A stretch of DNA of 64,000 nucleotides from Hydractinia symbiolongicarpus. Its lineage: Eukaryota > Cnidaria > Hydrozoa > Anthoathecata > Hydractiniidae. This document shows, piece after piece, positions 47,540-59,690 of this stretch (position 1 is the first letter of the stretch; the number at the start of each line of letters is the position of its first letter). The notes below the pieces were generated by a model. It worked only from the letters and a program-made list of their open reading frames with translations, was not told where the DNA came from and did no database searches. The position numbers and the translations under genes are program-made. The stretch is from NCBI RefSeq assembly GCF_029227915.1, contig NC_079877.1, forward strand, positions 15,982,851 to 16,046,850. The letters run 5' to 3'.

Positions 47540-50348
47540 TTAAGCATTACAAAATGCACAACTGAATTGGCATTTCTTTCTCATGTATTCTCGGTATTTT
47601 TCCATCTTGCAATAATTCTTTTTCTTCCACCAATTGCACAAACTGTCCGTATCAAAACACGAGCCATCTTGTGAACACATTTTGCAGCTTTTTCTGCAGT
47701 TGGCGCTCATGTAGGGTCTTTGAAGCAAACATGATTTGTACCTCGCTTTCAACGCGCACAATGGACTTTTATCAATGCATCTGAAAATTGGTTTCTTGAC
47801 CTTCTTTCGGTCTAAATTACAATACTAACTACTGCATTGGTTGCGTGCAGAGAAAGAAAAGTTACAACGATGGAAAAGGACTTTAAACAATATTATGACG
47901 TCACTGATGACGGTCAATATCAGGGAAAGAATAAAAAGTTGTTTTTTATTATCATTCGATTTGATGATCGTAAAGCGGGTATAAAAAACGTACAAACGAA
48001 CAATAATCGGTCATGAGACTTTAAAATTTGTTTTAATGGTTTGCGGTTTAGCAAATGCAGCGTTAAATATCTACTTTGTAAGTGTTTCACACCAACTTTT
48101 AACTTTAAATTTTCAAATACCAAAGAATACGTTACCAACCTTTTGGGCAAAGTCCACAACTCTTTGGGCAGTACTTTTGAGTGAATTTCCTTGCATAAAT
48201 ACATTCCTTATACTTCGCCCATTTAGGACACTGTGGTTCAAAATCTTTGCATAACTCGCCTGGACGAACTGTTGGAATTGGATCTACGATTTAAAATTCC
48301 AGTTAAGTGTGCACCTAGCCATAGAAGAGTTGAATTTGCAAATGCACAAAAAATGTTTTTAATACGGAAGATGTTTGCTTCAATGATTTTATTCACAAAT
48401 GAAAGTGTGTTCTCAACATTGATAGCTTCGTACTGGTTACAAGGCGTTCACGGTTGTAGAACGGAGAGAGCCGTACTTAATGCCTGCGAATACTTTGCTA
48501 AGAGAAGATATAAAATCAGTTTCCAGATTCATTTTTTTAATTACTTTCAAAATAAATGGTTAATTAGTTATATCTTTACCTTACGGTAAGTTCTTCTTTT
48601 CCAAAGCCGAGTACAACCTTGAAGCAGGTACATGCAAGTTTGTTATGATTAAATATACCACAATAGTTTACTGTACTTACATGCTTTAGTGACTCAATAA
48701 CAAACCCGATAATTAAATGCTAAAATAATTCCTAACTGGGTGGTCAATATTTTGATCATAGAGTTTAAAGAGACAAACAATAGCGTGGTCACACTTACCT
48801 TTTTCACAGTATCCACATGACTTCTTGCAGTAATCATACAGTACTGCTCCAACACCACATGTGTACCAACCACGTGACCAGTAAAAACCACACCTTTCTT
48901 TGTCATCTTGACACACTAAGATAAACGGAAAAATTTATAACGGTTTTAAAACACAGTGGAACCAATTTTCCAGCAAGTTTTTCTTTTTTGATTATTGTAA
49001 TTTTGTCTATTTTTAGTCTATTTTTTATTTTGAATATTGTCATTTTTATAAATTACGTGTTATATGCTAACAACTTTGTATTACTGACTGAAAATGGTCA
49101 AAGGTACGGCCGAAAGCTTTCAGTAAATAAATTGGATTTGTCGACTCGCTTATGTCTTCTTTAGTAATGGCTTATTCTTGCACGAGTCATGTCTTCATTA
49201 ATTTGCGTCTTATCATTTTTTTATTTTAGCGAGTGAATCAGCGAGTGTGTTGTTACGCTCCAAACTTTTTATTCATAAAACCAGCAAAACAAATAAAACG
49301 TTTACCTGTCGTATTTTTCGGTGCTGAATTCACTAAAAGAATAAAATCGTCATCAAGAATTGCTTTTTCACCATAATATATGGTATATATATAGATGCAT
49401 TTTTTAACAACATTTTTACACATATGGTTCACATAGTAAGGAGAGAATTATCTTATATCACAGTATGACCATAAGACTGGCATAGGAATGCAAAAATCAT
49501 GTAAAAGAAGTCAAAAGCAAAGGATCAGACGTATTTCAAAGAGATTTTAGAGCAAAATAAATTTGAAAATAATTCCAGTTTAGAAAGAAAAAATAGAAAG
49601 TAGAACGGCTGGAAAGGGAAAAACGATGTTCGAGCAATTCAGGGCAAAATAAAAGTTAAGTTGAAGGTTCCAATAAAGTAGTTGAAAAATCAAGACTTCG
49701 AAATATCTAAGGTTAAAAAAAGCTGTATATATATTTAATTTAAATGCAGACACTTCTTACCATGAAACTATATAAGTTAATTGCATAAAAATTTTAACTC
49801 CTTAATATCAAATGTGTTTTCTCCAACACAAACAACGGGCTTCGTCAGCCTTAATTCAGGGTAAAATCCGGATTCATTTTCCACAGCCTGGGTTTTAATT
49901 CTTGAAAAGCTTTTTAAATCCACCGAAACATCCAGTTTCCGGCTACAATATTTTTTTTTCTGTTGTCAAAAACAAAGTGGTGCTTTCTTGTCCTGTGTTA
50001 TTTTATAACAAAGCCAATAAATGTCCAGGCTTCAAAAATGGTTTTTGGCAGATTTTTAATAAATGAAGTAATCCTTAAGATCCACAGCGAAGAAGTTCAT
50101 ACTATCGTGTTTTGATAACTTTACAGGGAATTATTACGTGAATTATTATGTTTAAACCTTATACTGTAACCTTTCAAAAGCTTTCTTCTGTTACACGTAA
50201 ACAATTAGTATTTTTGATGAAGAAGTAACGATACATGTGCTCAACAATACAAGAATTGTGACTCACGATAATAGTAATTGACATTAGCTCTGGAGTGAAC
50301 ACAGCAAGCCAGACAAGCCAGCGTAACAAGGTGTATTGGAAGCATCAT
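47540..50348 (-). CDS. Secreted protein with four ShK domains (gene 2)
   Basis: Predicted exons on minus: 50348-50267 (signal peptide, donor GTGAGT), 49332-49306 (27-nt linker exon), 48915-48799, 48283-48140 (donor GTTGGT, weak) and 47811-47540; 642 nt, 213 residues. Every junction is phase 1. The start has two adjacent ATGs. The signal segment is rich in Leu and Ala with two adjacent Cys. Six-Cys ShK domains lie at about residues 38-73, 88-121, 135-165 and 173-211; the third and fourth share the last exon, as in gene 1. The last exon starts at the upstream TTTAG acceptor (47812), which preserves phase, not at the TTCAG 31 nt further on. The domain sequences are clearly diverged from genes 1 and 3. 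Secreted; role unknown, with toxin, defence or matrix roles all possible. Confidence 0.75.
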
Positions 50349-52124
50349 GTCTTTCAACATCTACCTGCATATATCAAATGACTACGTTTAGATTCTGTGG
50401 ATCTACATAAAGCGATAACTTTCGCTGTTGAGGAATAAAAAACTGATTGGAATAAAATATTCCCGTTGTTTACAAAAGGGTATTAGCACATCACAAGGTC
50501 TAACAGTATACTCTATCCGTTTGACCTGACTTAAATAAAACTTTTAAATTTTCACGTAATCAAAACATGAATTTGTGTGTTTAAAGCTAAATCGATAACA
50601 AAGAGAGTAAAACTTTAGATATTACGGCTAAAGAAAGATATAATAGATTTTCACGACGCCATATAAGGTGGCAAAATAAATACTTATATCGCCGCTACCA
50701 GGAATTTAGTCTGTCTACAACATCGTTAGTGCGAAAGAGGTTTCTATTACCTTTTCAGCGGCAAATCAGTTTAGCTGTCCGAAAGTGATTATCGTTGTCT
50801 TCTGAAGAGAAACAAAAAAGCTACCAATTGAACAATTTAAAAAACATATATAAGTCAAGCTTTTTATACGAGCTTTTACCGCCTGATAAAATAAGCACCA
50901 AAATGTTGATATTTTCAGTTAACAGTATATTGTCCCACACCTTTTTGACATTACAATCCAACATCTTCAACGGTAAAGAACATGCCGCTGAGAGTTATAT
51001 TGCTTATTCTTACCACCAAGATCTTTGTTCACATATTTCAGATAAATACAGTGTCACAATTAGCAGTTTAAGTGGCAAATGGTATTTCCCCTAAATATGA
51101 CCTCGCTAAATTAATTAAGTACAAGGACACCGCAAAGATGTTTCGCCTCGTGAATGTCTGTATTATCATCGTTAATTTTGTTTGAATATTTGTTTTTATA
51201 TGTTTGTTTCTATTAGTTTTAATATGCTTCTGAATATATTGTTATTATTATTACCACTTTAAAACTATTTTTTATCTCAAATCTGGCAAATCGGTAAAAA
51301 TCTAGCTTTTGATGCATGCCAGTTCTAACGGCATAACACCTACAACTTTGGAATACATCTTAGGGAAGACATACGAAAACAGCTTTTGTCTTTCACTTTT
51401 TTCGTCCCGGATTATGTCATTGTTCCGATTTTCTTTATAAATCTTTACTGCTAGTGTTGCAGGAATGAATCTTAGAATAAATATAGAATTTATCTATTGT
51501 GCGTGTGCTGAAGGGAGGGTATTCAATAGGTTCAACGACCTAAAGAAGAACGAACTGCGAATTGTCTTTAGTTTTCCCTTTTTTCCGTCTATTTCAACCA
51601 ATTCATCTAAGCAGTTTTTAGCAGATTACTGATGTCAACATATATATTGGAGGTGTGAAATTGTCACTGAATTGCCACTATTAGCAACAATGGTGGCAAA
51701 ACATTTTTTTGAAAAAATAATTACCCCTGATAAATATTTTTTTTCCAAACATTTCGTCGCTATACTATCGGACGATTTAAATCAGATTTTAAATTCATTA
51801 ATCTTTTAAATATTTTCGCGCATTAAATTTGTAGCTCGCAATTTTTAAATATAAAGTAAGAATAAAAAAAAATGACGAACATAACGAACTATTCCACTGT
51901 GTGTGATGTTTTTTTTATTGGAACCAATTTGTATTTACATTAGCTTTCTATCTTCCATATCATTTTCCAAACTGCTAAATATATTTCCACTGTCACCTTC
52001 GTAATCTGATTAACTTACGATACACTCACCATCTTTGGATGTATGTCCATTTTTCTAAATCCAAAGAATTCTCATCGTTGTTTTCTCTGTCTGGAATCGA
52101 TATTGTGAAAATAATCGATGTGGT
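50349..52124. other. Head-to-head spacer between ShK genes 2 and 3
   Basis: A 99-codon frame at 50795-51094 has no recognisable domain. Promoters of both flanking genes are expected between here and 52909, but no clear element was identified. Confidence 0.45.
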
Positions 52125-52300
52125 GGTGCCGTGGCTTAGCGGTTATAACTCTCGCACTTTGTGCGGGAGACCGGGTGTGATTCTCCTTGGCACCGATTCA
52201 ATATGGACGAGTAAATGTTGACATACCCCTTAAGTCATGTGGGGGGAAGGGGTGGAGTAGATGGTACACTGCGTGCGATGTTGGATGTTGGATGTTGCTA
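52125..52300 (+). repeat. tRNA-derived SINE
   Basis: The first 70 nt (52125-52194) fold like a tRNA: 7-bp acceptor stem GGTGCCG/TGGCACC, A box TGGCTTAGCGG, and anticodon stem CTCGC/GCGGG. The T arm is poor and the base before the presumed anticodon is C instead of T. A body unrelated to tRNA follows (GTGGGGGGAAGGGGTGGAG, GATGTTGGATGTTGGATG). This points to a SINE; the 3' end is not defined. Confidence 0.65.
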
Positions 52301-52909
52301 AGAGATTCCTAGTAGATCGCGGACCCTAATTGGGTCTTCGTACTTCAAAATAAGCATTAAATACTCCAGGACTCTCCGCCTAAGCCATGGCATCTTGTGG
52401 AAAAAAGAGACATATATCTCTCAACATTGGTAAGGCTACCCATGTAAAATGTGCTCCTTCCTCTCAAACCTCTTTTAATAGCGCTATTGATGTCTACAAC
52501 ATCCCAAAGATTGAATACAATTGATATTTATTTCGATACAACACACAGAAGAGAAAATCCAACAACCCAGAGAAAAAATATAGTAAGAGCTTAAATAAAT
52601 ACCAAAAAATATATATCGTTCTTTTCTAGAAAAAACAAGTGCGTGAAATTTATTACTAATAAAAATTCAGAAACAGTCACAGAATTTGACGTTCATGCCG
52701 ATCAGATATTCTGCATGCCAATATAGCATTTAATTTGGAGCATTAAATCATCTATAAAATGATTAAAGCGCGTTAATTATCTTTCTTTTAATTAATTTTT
52801 TATCCTAAATTGTACAGCTGTTTTAATAGATGCACAGCTGGAAAAATACATTGCTACTTTTTACAAAAAAATATTTTTAAGACTTTATTAACTTTATTAA
52901 GCTGTCAAG

Positions 52910-55900
52910 ATGATGTTATTGGTGGCTGTTCTTTTTATGGTTGCCCTTTCCCAGGGTGCAGGTAATTATTCATTTATCATATTCATAACGAAGCTTTATG
53001 CCTATTATCAATTCCGAAATTCTTATTAGATAAACTTTTGCGAGTTTATGATAAAGAAGTTTCTGAATTTCTCTCTGGGAAGAATGTTTGGAATGAATGC
53101 GCTACAGTCTGGTCAATTGCCATAATTAAGCAATGCAACAAAATTCTTTTTTGTGTTCTTACAGATAAAGTTACCCATATTGTTTTAATAACAGGGAAAA
53201 GAATTATTTACGCAGTCTAAACAGTTTGTATTAAATGAAATCCCGCGAATGTTCATTTTTCAAAACTTTCAGGAAAATTTCAGGAAAAACGTTATAAATC
53301 GTTAAATTTTATGTCATCTCTTCATCCACAAAATTCATCTCCATGTAGAATTGTTTGAACTCTCTGCCGGATATCGAGACAAGCAATCTAAACACCTCCA
53401 TTGATGTTTTTTTAATACGGAATAGATGCAGGAGATTTTTCATTTAAAGATTTATTTTATTTGAACTAGTACCATGCAAAGACAGAAGCAATCAATGTGC
53501 TTACTACAAATCAACTGGATGGTATGTATGTGGTGTGGGAAGTTATATGTATGATTATTGCAAAAAGACTTGTGGCTACTGCAATGGTGGTAAGAATTTG
53601 ATAAAAATTAAAAGTAGTCAATTATTGTAGCTTGGAGTAAGTATCTAGCTCAAGACGTCAGTTTTGTTTATTTTTGCTTTAATGTCTTTAAAATAATCGC
53701 TTTTATGTTTGCCACAAACACAACAACGAACAGTGCACGAATTCGTTTAGTTTACAGTTTTAAAACAAAGAACTAAATCTTTGATTGGTGTACACTGTAA
53801 AATCACATAACGCCTATTTTCCAAATTACTATGTAATAATTCATTTTTTAGGGCTTATACCAACACCTAAATCTGGTTGCCATGACTTTGAAAAGAATTG
53901 CAAGACATGGGTAAAAATGGGAGAATGTCAATCTAACACGAAGTTCATGTCACAGTATTGCTGCAAATCTTGTCAAGGAGGTAATACATCGTTGTTTTTT
54001 TGTTCTAATACATTCTTAAACATTATATCAAAACATATATTCTGTATTAAAATGTCAGATTATGAAAGGAACTAGTTGGTGGTCGGGGAAAAATCCACGG
54101 ATTCGCCTGTCCTATATGTACTGCATTTTATGTGTCCCTACTGTGGTTACCATTTGTAGATAGAAAGACAATGGCTATTGTTATAGAGAAGGTAGCCTTG
54201 TAAAACATACACATTTTTCGTCTTGATGTTGCGTTTGTTTGATGCTTCTAAAGTTGCTGTAGGCAGATACCTTTGTGAAAGTGCGATATAAGTTTTTAAA
54301 GTTTTTTTTCAACAATTTCACATTTAATTCACTAGTGCACTGCCAATTTTAATATAAAAAAGAAAGTATTATATTCGAAATTTTTTTCTGTATTGGATCA
54401 CCAAAAATTGCAGAATTTTTAATTCATTTATTTATACGTTAAATGGAAGAAGAGTAGCTCACATATTGCCTAACAGCGAGCAGGATTCGAATTGCAGTCC
54501 CCAGAGTTGGGAGCTGCAGACGAACCCACTACACTACACCCCACATTATATTAGCAACGCCTACATATAGCTCATATGGAAGGGAGGTGTATGTAGATGA
54601 TAGTTTGTCATGGCACATCTATGCGTCCATTCTTCCCGGGACTTACGGGATTTTTATAAATTTTCATGATATACGAAACATCAGTAAAGGTATTACAAAT
54701 TTCGCAAAAGGAACATGCACAAGCTTATACTACACGCGTAAAACTCTTTTATTTTAGTAACGCCAACCAAGTCAGCAAGTACAACAAAATCAAGCGGTAT
54801 GAACACATTAAACACTTTCCAAACAGTGAATAAGTACTTTGTGTTATCGAAATATTCACATCAAAATCGTAGCTTCGATGAACGCTTCTTTTTCTTAAAG
54901 ATCCCTCCACAAATACCCAACCAACCTGAACCTTAAAAACTTCTCCCTCGAAGGATCGTTTAAGCCTCACTCAATTAACTACTAATTTAATTATTTATTT
55001 ATTTATCTGTAGTGTTACATTTCGCGGCAATTTTAGATTTAACTTTTCTTATAATAACTAATCGTGATCCAAATCTTGATAAATACTGACAACGCTAAAT
55101 CTGTTAAATAGGTGCATGCAAAGACAAAAGCAATCAATGTGCTTACTACAAATCAACTGGATGGTATGTATGTGGTGTGGGAAGTTATATGTATGATTAT
55201 TGCAAAAAAACTTGTGGCTATTGCAATGGAAGTAAGAACCTTTTTAACGTAATGTGAGATGAGCTTGTTTACTCTGTTATATCTGATGGGGCACGAAATG
55301 CTTAGCTTTTGTCAGGCATATGATAAAGTTCAATTAACGATATCTCATAAGGAATAAAAGGGTCAAACATAAAAAACACGAAGCAGCTCGTCGGCAATAG
55401 CCAGCCTAAAGTGAGTTGATTAAAAGAAAAATGAAAAAGCAGAGATTGTAAAAACAGCGCCAGTTTCTGAGACTTTCCTTGTTCTAAAAGTCATACGATG
55501 TCACACACAATGACAAACGCGATTAAGGCGGAACTTTGATTTTGATTGTCGCTCCAGTCTGATTGAGCAAGAAAACACGTAAACCTGTCATTTTCATGCA
55601 GGTAATCAATAAGCAACAAGCGAGGAACAGTTGAGGCCTGTAAAGTAAAGAGACCTAAGCAATATTATTTTTGTGTTGATTATGACCTTGGGGCATGTGA
55701 TTAAAAACAAATATTTGGTACTCTGCGGTTGGACGATTTTATATTTATACACAAGACACAATGAGAGCTGTAAAAATGAGTCCTTCATTTGTTCTTTCGT
55801 TTGCAACGCTAAGAGTCAAAGACATTACTTAACACCCACTTGCTTGATTTACACATTTCCGGTGATGGTAGATAGTCTTTGACACCCTTGCTACACAAGA

Positions 55901-56200
55901 GATGATAAGAACGCGACATGCTAATTCAATAAAACACGTTTACATGAAAACCAATGAAAGCCGCAACACTTACACTCTGCTTTCACGCTATTGTTTATAC
56001 GAACGCGCTTGTTTAACTTTACATAGAAATAGAACATACTGCTATTGAAATACCAAGTTTCATTTTTAGAACCAATACCAACACCCAAGCCAGGATGCCA
56101 TGATTTTGAAAAGAACTGCTCCAGTTGGGTTAAAATGGACCAGTGCAAAAAAAATCGAATGTTTATGTCAAAATATTGTTGTAAAGCTTGCAAGCGATGA
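52910..56200 (+). CDS. Secreted protein with four ShK domains (gene 3)
   Basis: Predicted exons 52910-52961 (signal peptide), 53470-53589, 53852-53980, 54758-54796 (39-nt Thr/Ser linker), 55112-55231 and 56070-56200; 591 nt, 196 residues, all junctions phase 1. Layout is signal, ShK-a, ShK-b, linker, ShK-a, ShK-b, so the pair of domain exons has been duplicated inside the gene. Each domain has six Cys; ShK-b begins with a CHDFEKNC motif shared with gene 1. The two 120-nt ShK-a exons and the one in gene 1 are almost identical, while the adjoining introns are largely unrelated. No propeptide or dibasic cleavage site is evident between domains. Function uncertain, as for gene 1. Confidence 0.82.
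54470..54545 (-). repeat. tRNA-derived SINE head in an intron of ShK gene 3
   Basis: On minus, A-box-like TAGTGTAGTGG and B box ATTCGAATCC lie at tRNA spacing with an intervening CTCCCAACTCTGGGG arm. The body continues toward lower coordinates. Confidence 0.6.
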
Positions 56201-56622
56201 TCATGTCAGCGTGTGTTAATGTCAATTAAATGAATATTATATGAATGTAAAATGTAAAATCTGCCTAAATATCTTGATGAGACAAATGTATCAGCATACA
56301 TCTGATTATTAGTTGCTGGTGAAAGTTAATCTATTTATAAGTCTGATCAATAACAACAATTCCTAACGAAGCGCTTAGTATAGTATATACTGTGTGCCTC
56401 ACGTCATATACACACTATCAGTTGTGTTTCTTTTTAAGCGTAACATAATTTCCAAAAAAACTTTCCCAAAACTCTGGTCCAAAAATGTAATAGGCCTGTA
56501 CCTGGAACATTTACCATTGGATAAGGTCCCAAAATGCTTTTATTTTGCAAAAAAATTTGGCAAGAATCTTAAAAAGAGAGCAAAATATAGTTGCATTTAT
56601 ACTAAGAACAGTGATACATTAA

Positions 56623-57378
56623 CCCTATTCGGTCCGGGGTTTTTCGAACATACTATGACCGGGGGGGCGGATTCCGCCCCCCCCCCCCCCCCCCCCCCTC
56701 AATAACTCTTCATAGGGTTGTTCAAATTGAATCAAACTTGGCACACTTATATTACGTCATAAAAGGAACAAAATGGCACCAATAAACTTTTGCTTGCGTC
56801 AGCACATTTTCTGTGACGTCTTCAGAAGCTTGAAAATTGTTAAAAATGCCACTATCTGCTTGAAATATAATTACTTTTGTTCTAGAGCGAATTTACATTC
56901 TGTTTGAAGTTTCTAAAAGCTAAATAAAAGTTATTTAACATATCTTCCGGTTTTTACATGGATCGTTTAAAAAATTGCCCAAAATTGCCTGAAAATCCGT
57001 TTTTTTCGATTTTCGGGTAAAATCCGATAAAATCGGGAAATCGGATTAGTCACGTGCTCAAATTATTCAAAATGATTCTTCTTGATGAAACAAAGTTGTG
57101 TTGCAAGTTTCAAGTTCTAAGGATAATCCTAACAGGAGTTATTATATTTTCCCCATTATAAGGATTTCATAGAGATTTTTAGGGGTAGTTTCGAGTAATG
57201 GCCAATATCAAAGCCTCTGAAAGGTATGGGACCTAAAAAATTAGCATGCAGGTGTGTAATAGATAAATGTTGAAACTCAATAAGTATCATAGCCATATAA
57301 TCAGGAGTTATTAAAAAAAAACCGTCAGGGGGGGCGGAATCCGCCCCCCCCCCCCCCCCCCCCCCGGACCGAATAGGG
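56623..57378. mobile_element. piggyBac-like MITE, 756 bp
   Basis: TTAA flanks both sides (56619-56622 and 57379-57382). Ends CCCTATTCGGTCCGGGG and its exact reverse complement are terminal inverted repeats. Close to each end is a GGCGGATTCCGCC or GGCGGAATCCGCC palindrome next to a run of more than 20 C. No transposase. It shares its right-hand 250 bp with the older copy at 11203-12980. Confidence 0.85.
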
Positions 57379-58685
57379 TTAAGACTGATAACCCTGCTTG
57401 GTGGCTGTTGTTGGTCCTCTTGGATAAACGCACAGAGCAGCTAGTTCAACAATACCATGTCGTTTTAGCAAAGATAGCTGTTCGCAGCTGTAGTATCTGA
57501 CTGCATTAAAACTCTTCAAAACGTGTGGATAAGTAGGTAGGTACCTAATAATTAAAATAACAACACAATACAATATTTGTTGCAGGGATTTTTATTTTCA
57601 CCTATGGAGTTTATATAGCTAAATCACTTGAATCAAGTAAATAGCTGCAGCATGAAGAAATTGTCGCAAAAATATTAGGAAAAAAGTAATACCTACAAAC
57701 CACCTTCGAAATGGCCTTTTATCCTTATGGCCAATTCACGTCATGTTTTCTTTGTTGATGAAAAGGTTTGTGTTATTTTATAATTTGCTCTTGTTGATTG
57801 GTTCTTTTGGCGCTCACTATATGCCTCTGTCGCACGCTTTTCTGACATCGCTCTTAACCTTATCGGACGAAACAAAGTTGGACAAAATTAACTTCATTTT
57901 AGACAGGTGAATAAAAGTCTGTCTAATATTATTGTTCGACCAATAATTTTGTCCGACTAATTTTTTTGTCTAAATTGAAACTGACAAATAAACAAGGGAG
58001 ATTATCTTTATTGCTGTGCAATTAAAATATAAGTTGACCAACAGATCAAAACAGTTGGACACCAACGGAGCAAAATTTCTCCACACGTTTATTTTTACCT
58101 TAAAGAAGAAAATGGTAATATCTGTGGAATATCTGTGGAATGGAAAATGGTGATATCTGAGTACCTTTGGTAAGGACCATTTTTAAAGATTCCGTTATGC
58201 GTAAAATGAAAAAAGAGAAAGAAGCGTCGTTAAACAAAGAAATCAATCTGCTAATCCACGAACCGTCGGATGTGAATAAAAACAAAGTGCAAAAGCAATT
58301 AGAAAAATGTAAAACATCAGAAGAGGGCAAAAGTGGATCGTAAAACGACCTCAGAAAAGAGGAGGACTATCCCGGAAAGGATAATGAATCTCAAAACAAG
58401 CAGAAAGCAAGAAGAAAGCAGTAGTAGAATCGTCACAAGTAAAGAGAGATGTTGCATTTGATGACCAATATGTCATTATAATTGAAAAATAAAAATCACG
58501 GTTGTTTTCCTGAAAATTCTCTTTCTGTATAACGCATAGTCCGATGTACTTAAAATTAAATGATCGGACAAAAGTGGCCAAATTTTTTAGTAGTGATAAA
58601 AATTATGTCCGTCTAATTTTCTCCGATTTTGTTTTATCCGATAAGGTATTGTAGAGCAACGAGCATATGGTATTATTACTCAGAA

Positions 58686-58737
58686 ATCCTGGACCAAGGA
58701 CCCAGTACCCAGGATCCAGGACCCAGTATTCCAGGAT
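58686..58737 (+). repeat. CCAGGACCCAGTA minisatellite
   Basis: Four to five imperfect copies of CCAGGACCCAGTA. On the minus strand it reads as repeats of YWVLDPG, a by-product rather than a protein. Confidence 0.8.
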
Positions 58738-59579
58738 TTTACAGGAGGACACACTGGACCTGGAGTTTACTTCGTGCTTAAGGAAATCCAACCCTAATAC
58801 AATTTAAGGACTGCGCAGATCTCCCACGACCGTTTTTTAACTGTTACCGCAACAAAACAGTCAGCAAAAACAACTCTTCTATCTCTTACAGCAATGAAAA
58901 GTAGCAGAATGTAATTTAAAACCAACATCGAAGGTAACTGGACAAGGTTTCGTGGCTGCACTTACAAAATCAAAGCTCAATTAATTTATCTTAGTTAATC
59001 CGTGGTTAGTCGCTAGGGTAACCAATGTATAATAGATTTCAATTGTTTCTTTCAACATTATTCATTTACTCTGGATTCGGAATTTAATTGGATCGACGAC
59101 AAGATGGCGGCGAACACAAAACTAAAGCAATTGCTACTGTTGTCTTATTCGAGTTAGTTGATTTAAATGATGCGAATCCAATGAATGTTTCAGGAAACAT
59201 GTATTTCCCTGCCGTTACTCTGTCTTTACCGAATCAGACACGTTGCCAGTATTGCTTATGTCGCAAAAAAAAAAAGTTCCAAAAATAAGCGTGAAACTAA
59301 CAAGGGCAGACTCTGGTACCTAACTAAAAACGTTCTTCCCAAGATTCCTCTGCTTTGACAAACTTAAAAGAGGCTTCGGCGCAAACTCCTATATTACTTT
59401 CACATTCTTCCAGAATGTTTCCGTTAGTAAATGCTATATCGATCGGCATTTCATGCTAAAAGGGAAATCAAGATCTCAAATTTTACAATGTCCTTCTACA
59501 CCGCCATTTTAAATTTGCTCAATGTCGAGCTTCGTTTTCACGTATACAAAATATAGATGCGTTTTCTAAACCGTAAAAA

Positions 59580-59690
59580 AACAAAGATTTGTGGATTTGT
59601 TAAAGAAAAGATAATGTATAGGATCTTGTCTTTTTGAGGAGGGGTTAAAAAGATATTAGGATTTAAAGGCTTTTTAATGACGTAAATTGT
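59580..59690 (+). repeat. Third copy of the AATGTATAGGATC repeat
   Basis: Aligns with 3765-3850: AATGTATAGGATC, then AAAGATATTAGGATTTAAAG and a TGACG-like end. Confidence 0.45.

Noticed and set aside
48036-48589. Plus-strand frames of 72 and 118 codons
   Set aside because: They are antisense to ShK exon 48140-48283 and its introns and have no domain.
52125-52194. Functional tRNA gene
   Set aside because: The T arm pairs poorly, the base before the anticodon position is C, and a SINE-like body follows directly.
58190-58340. Non-LTR retrotransposon fragment
   Set aside because: A Lys/Glu-rich 50-codon frame is compatible with the linker of a reverse transcriptase protein but has no diagnostic motif.
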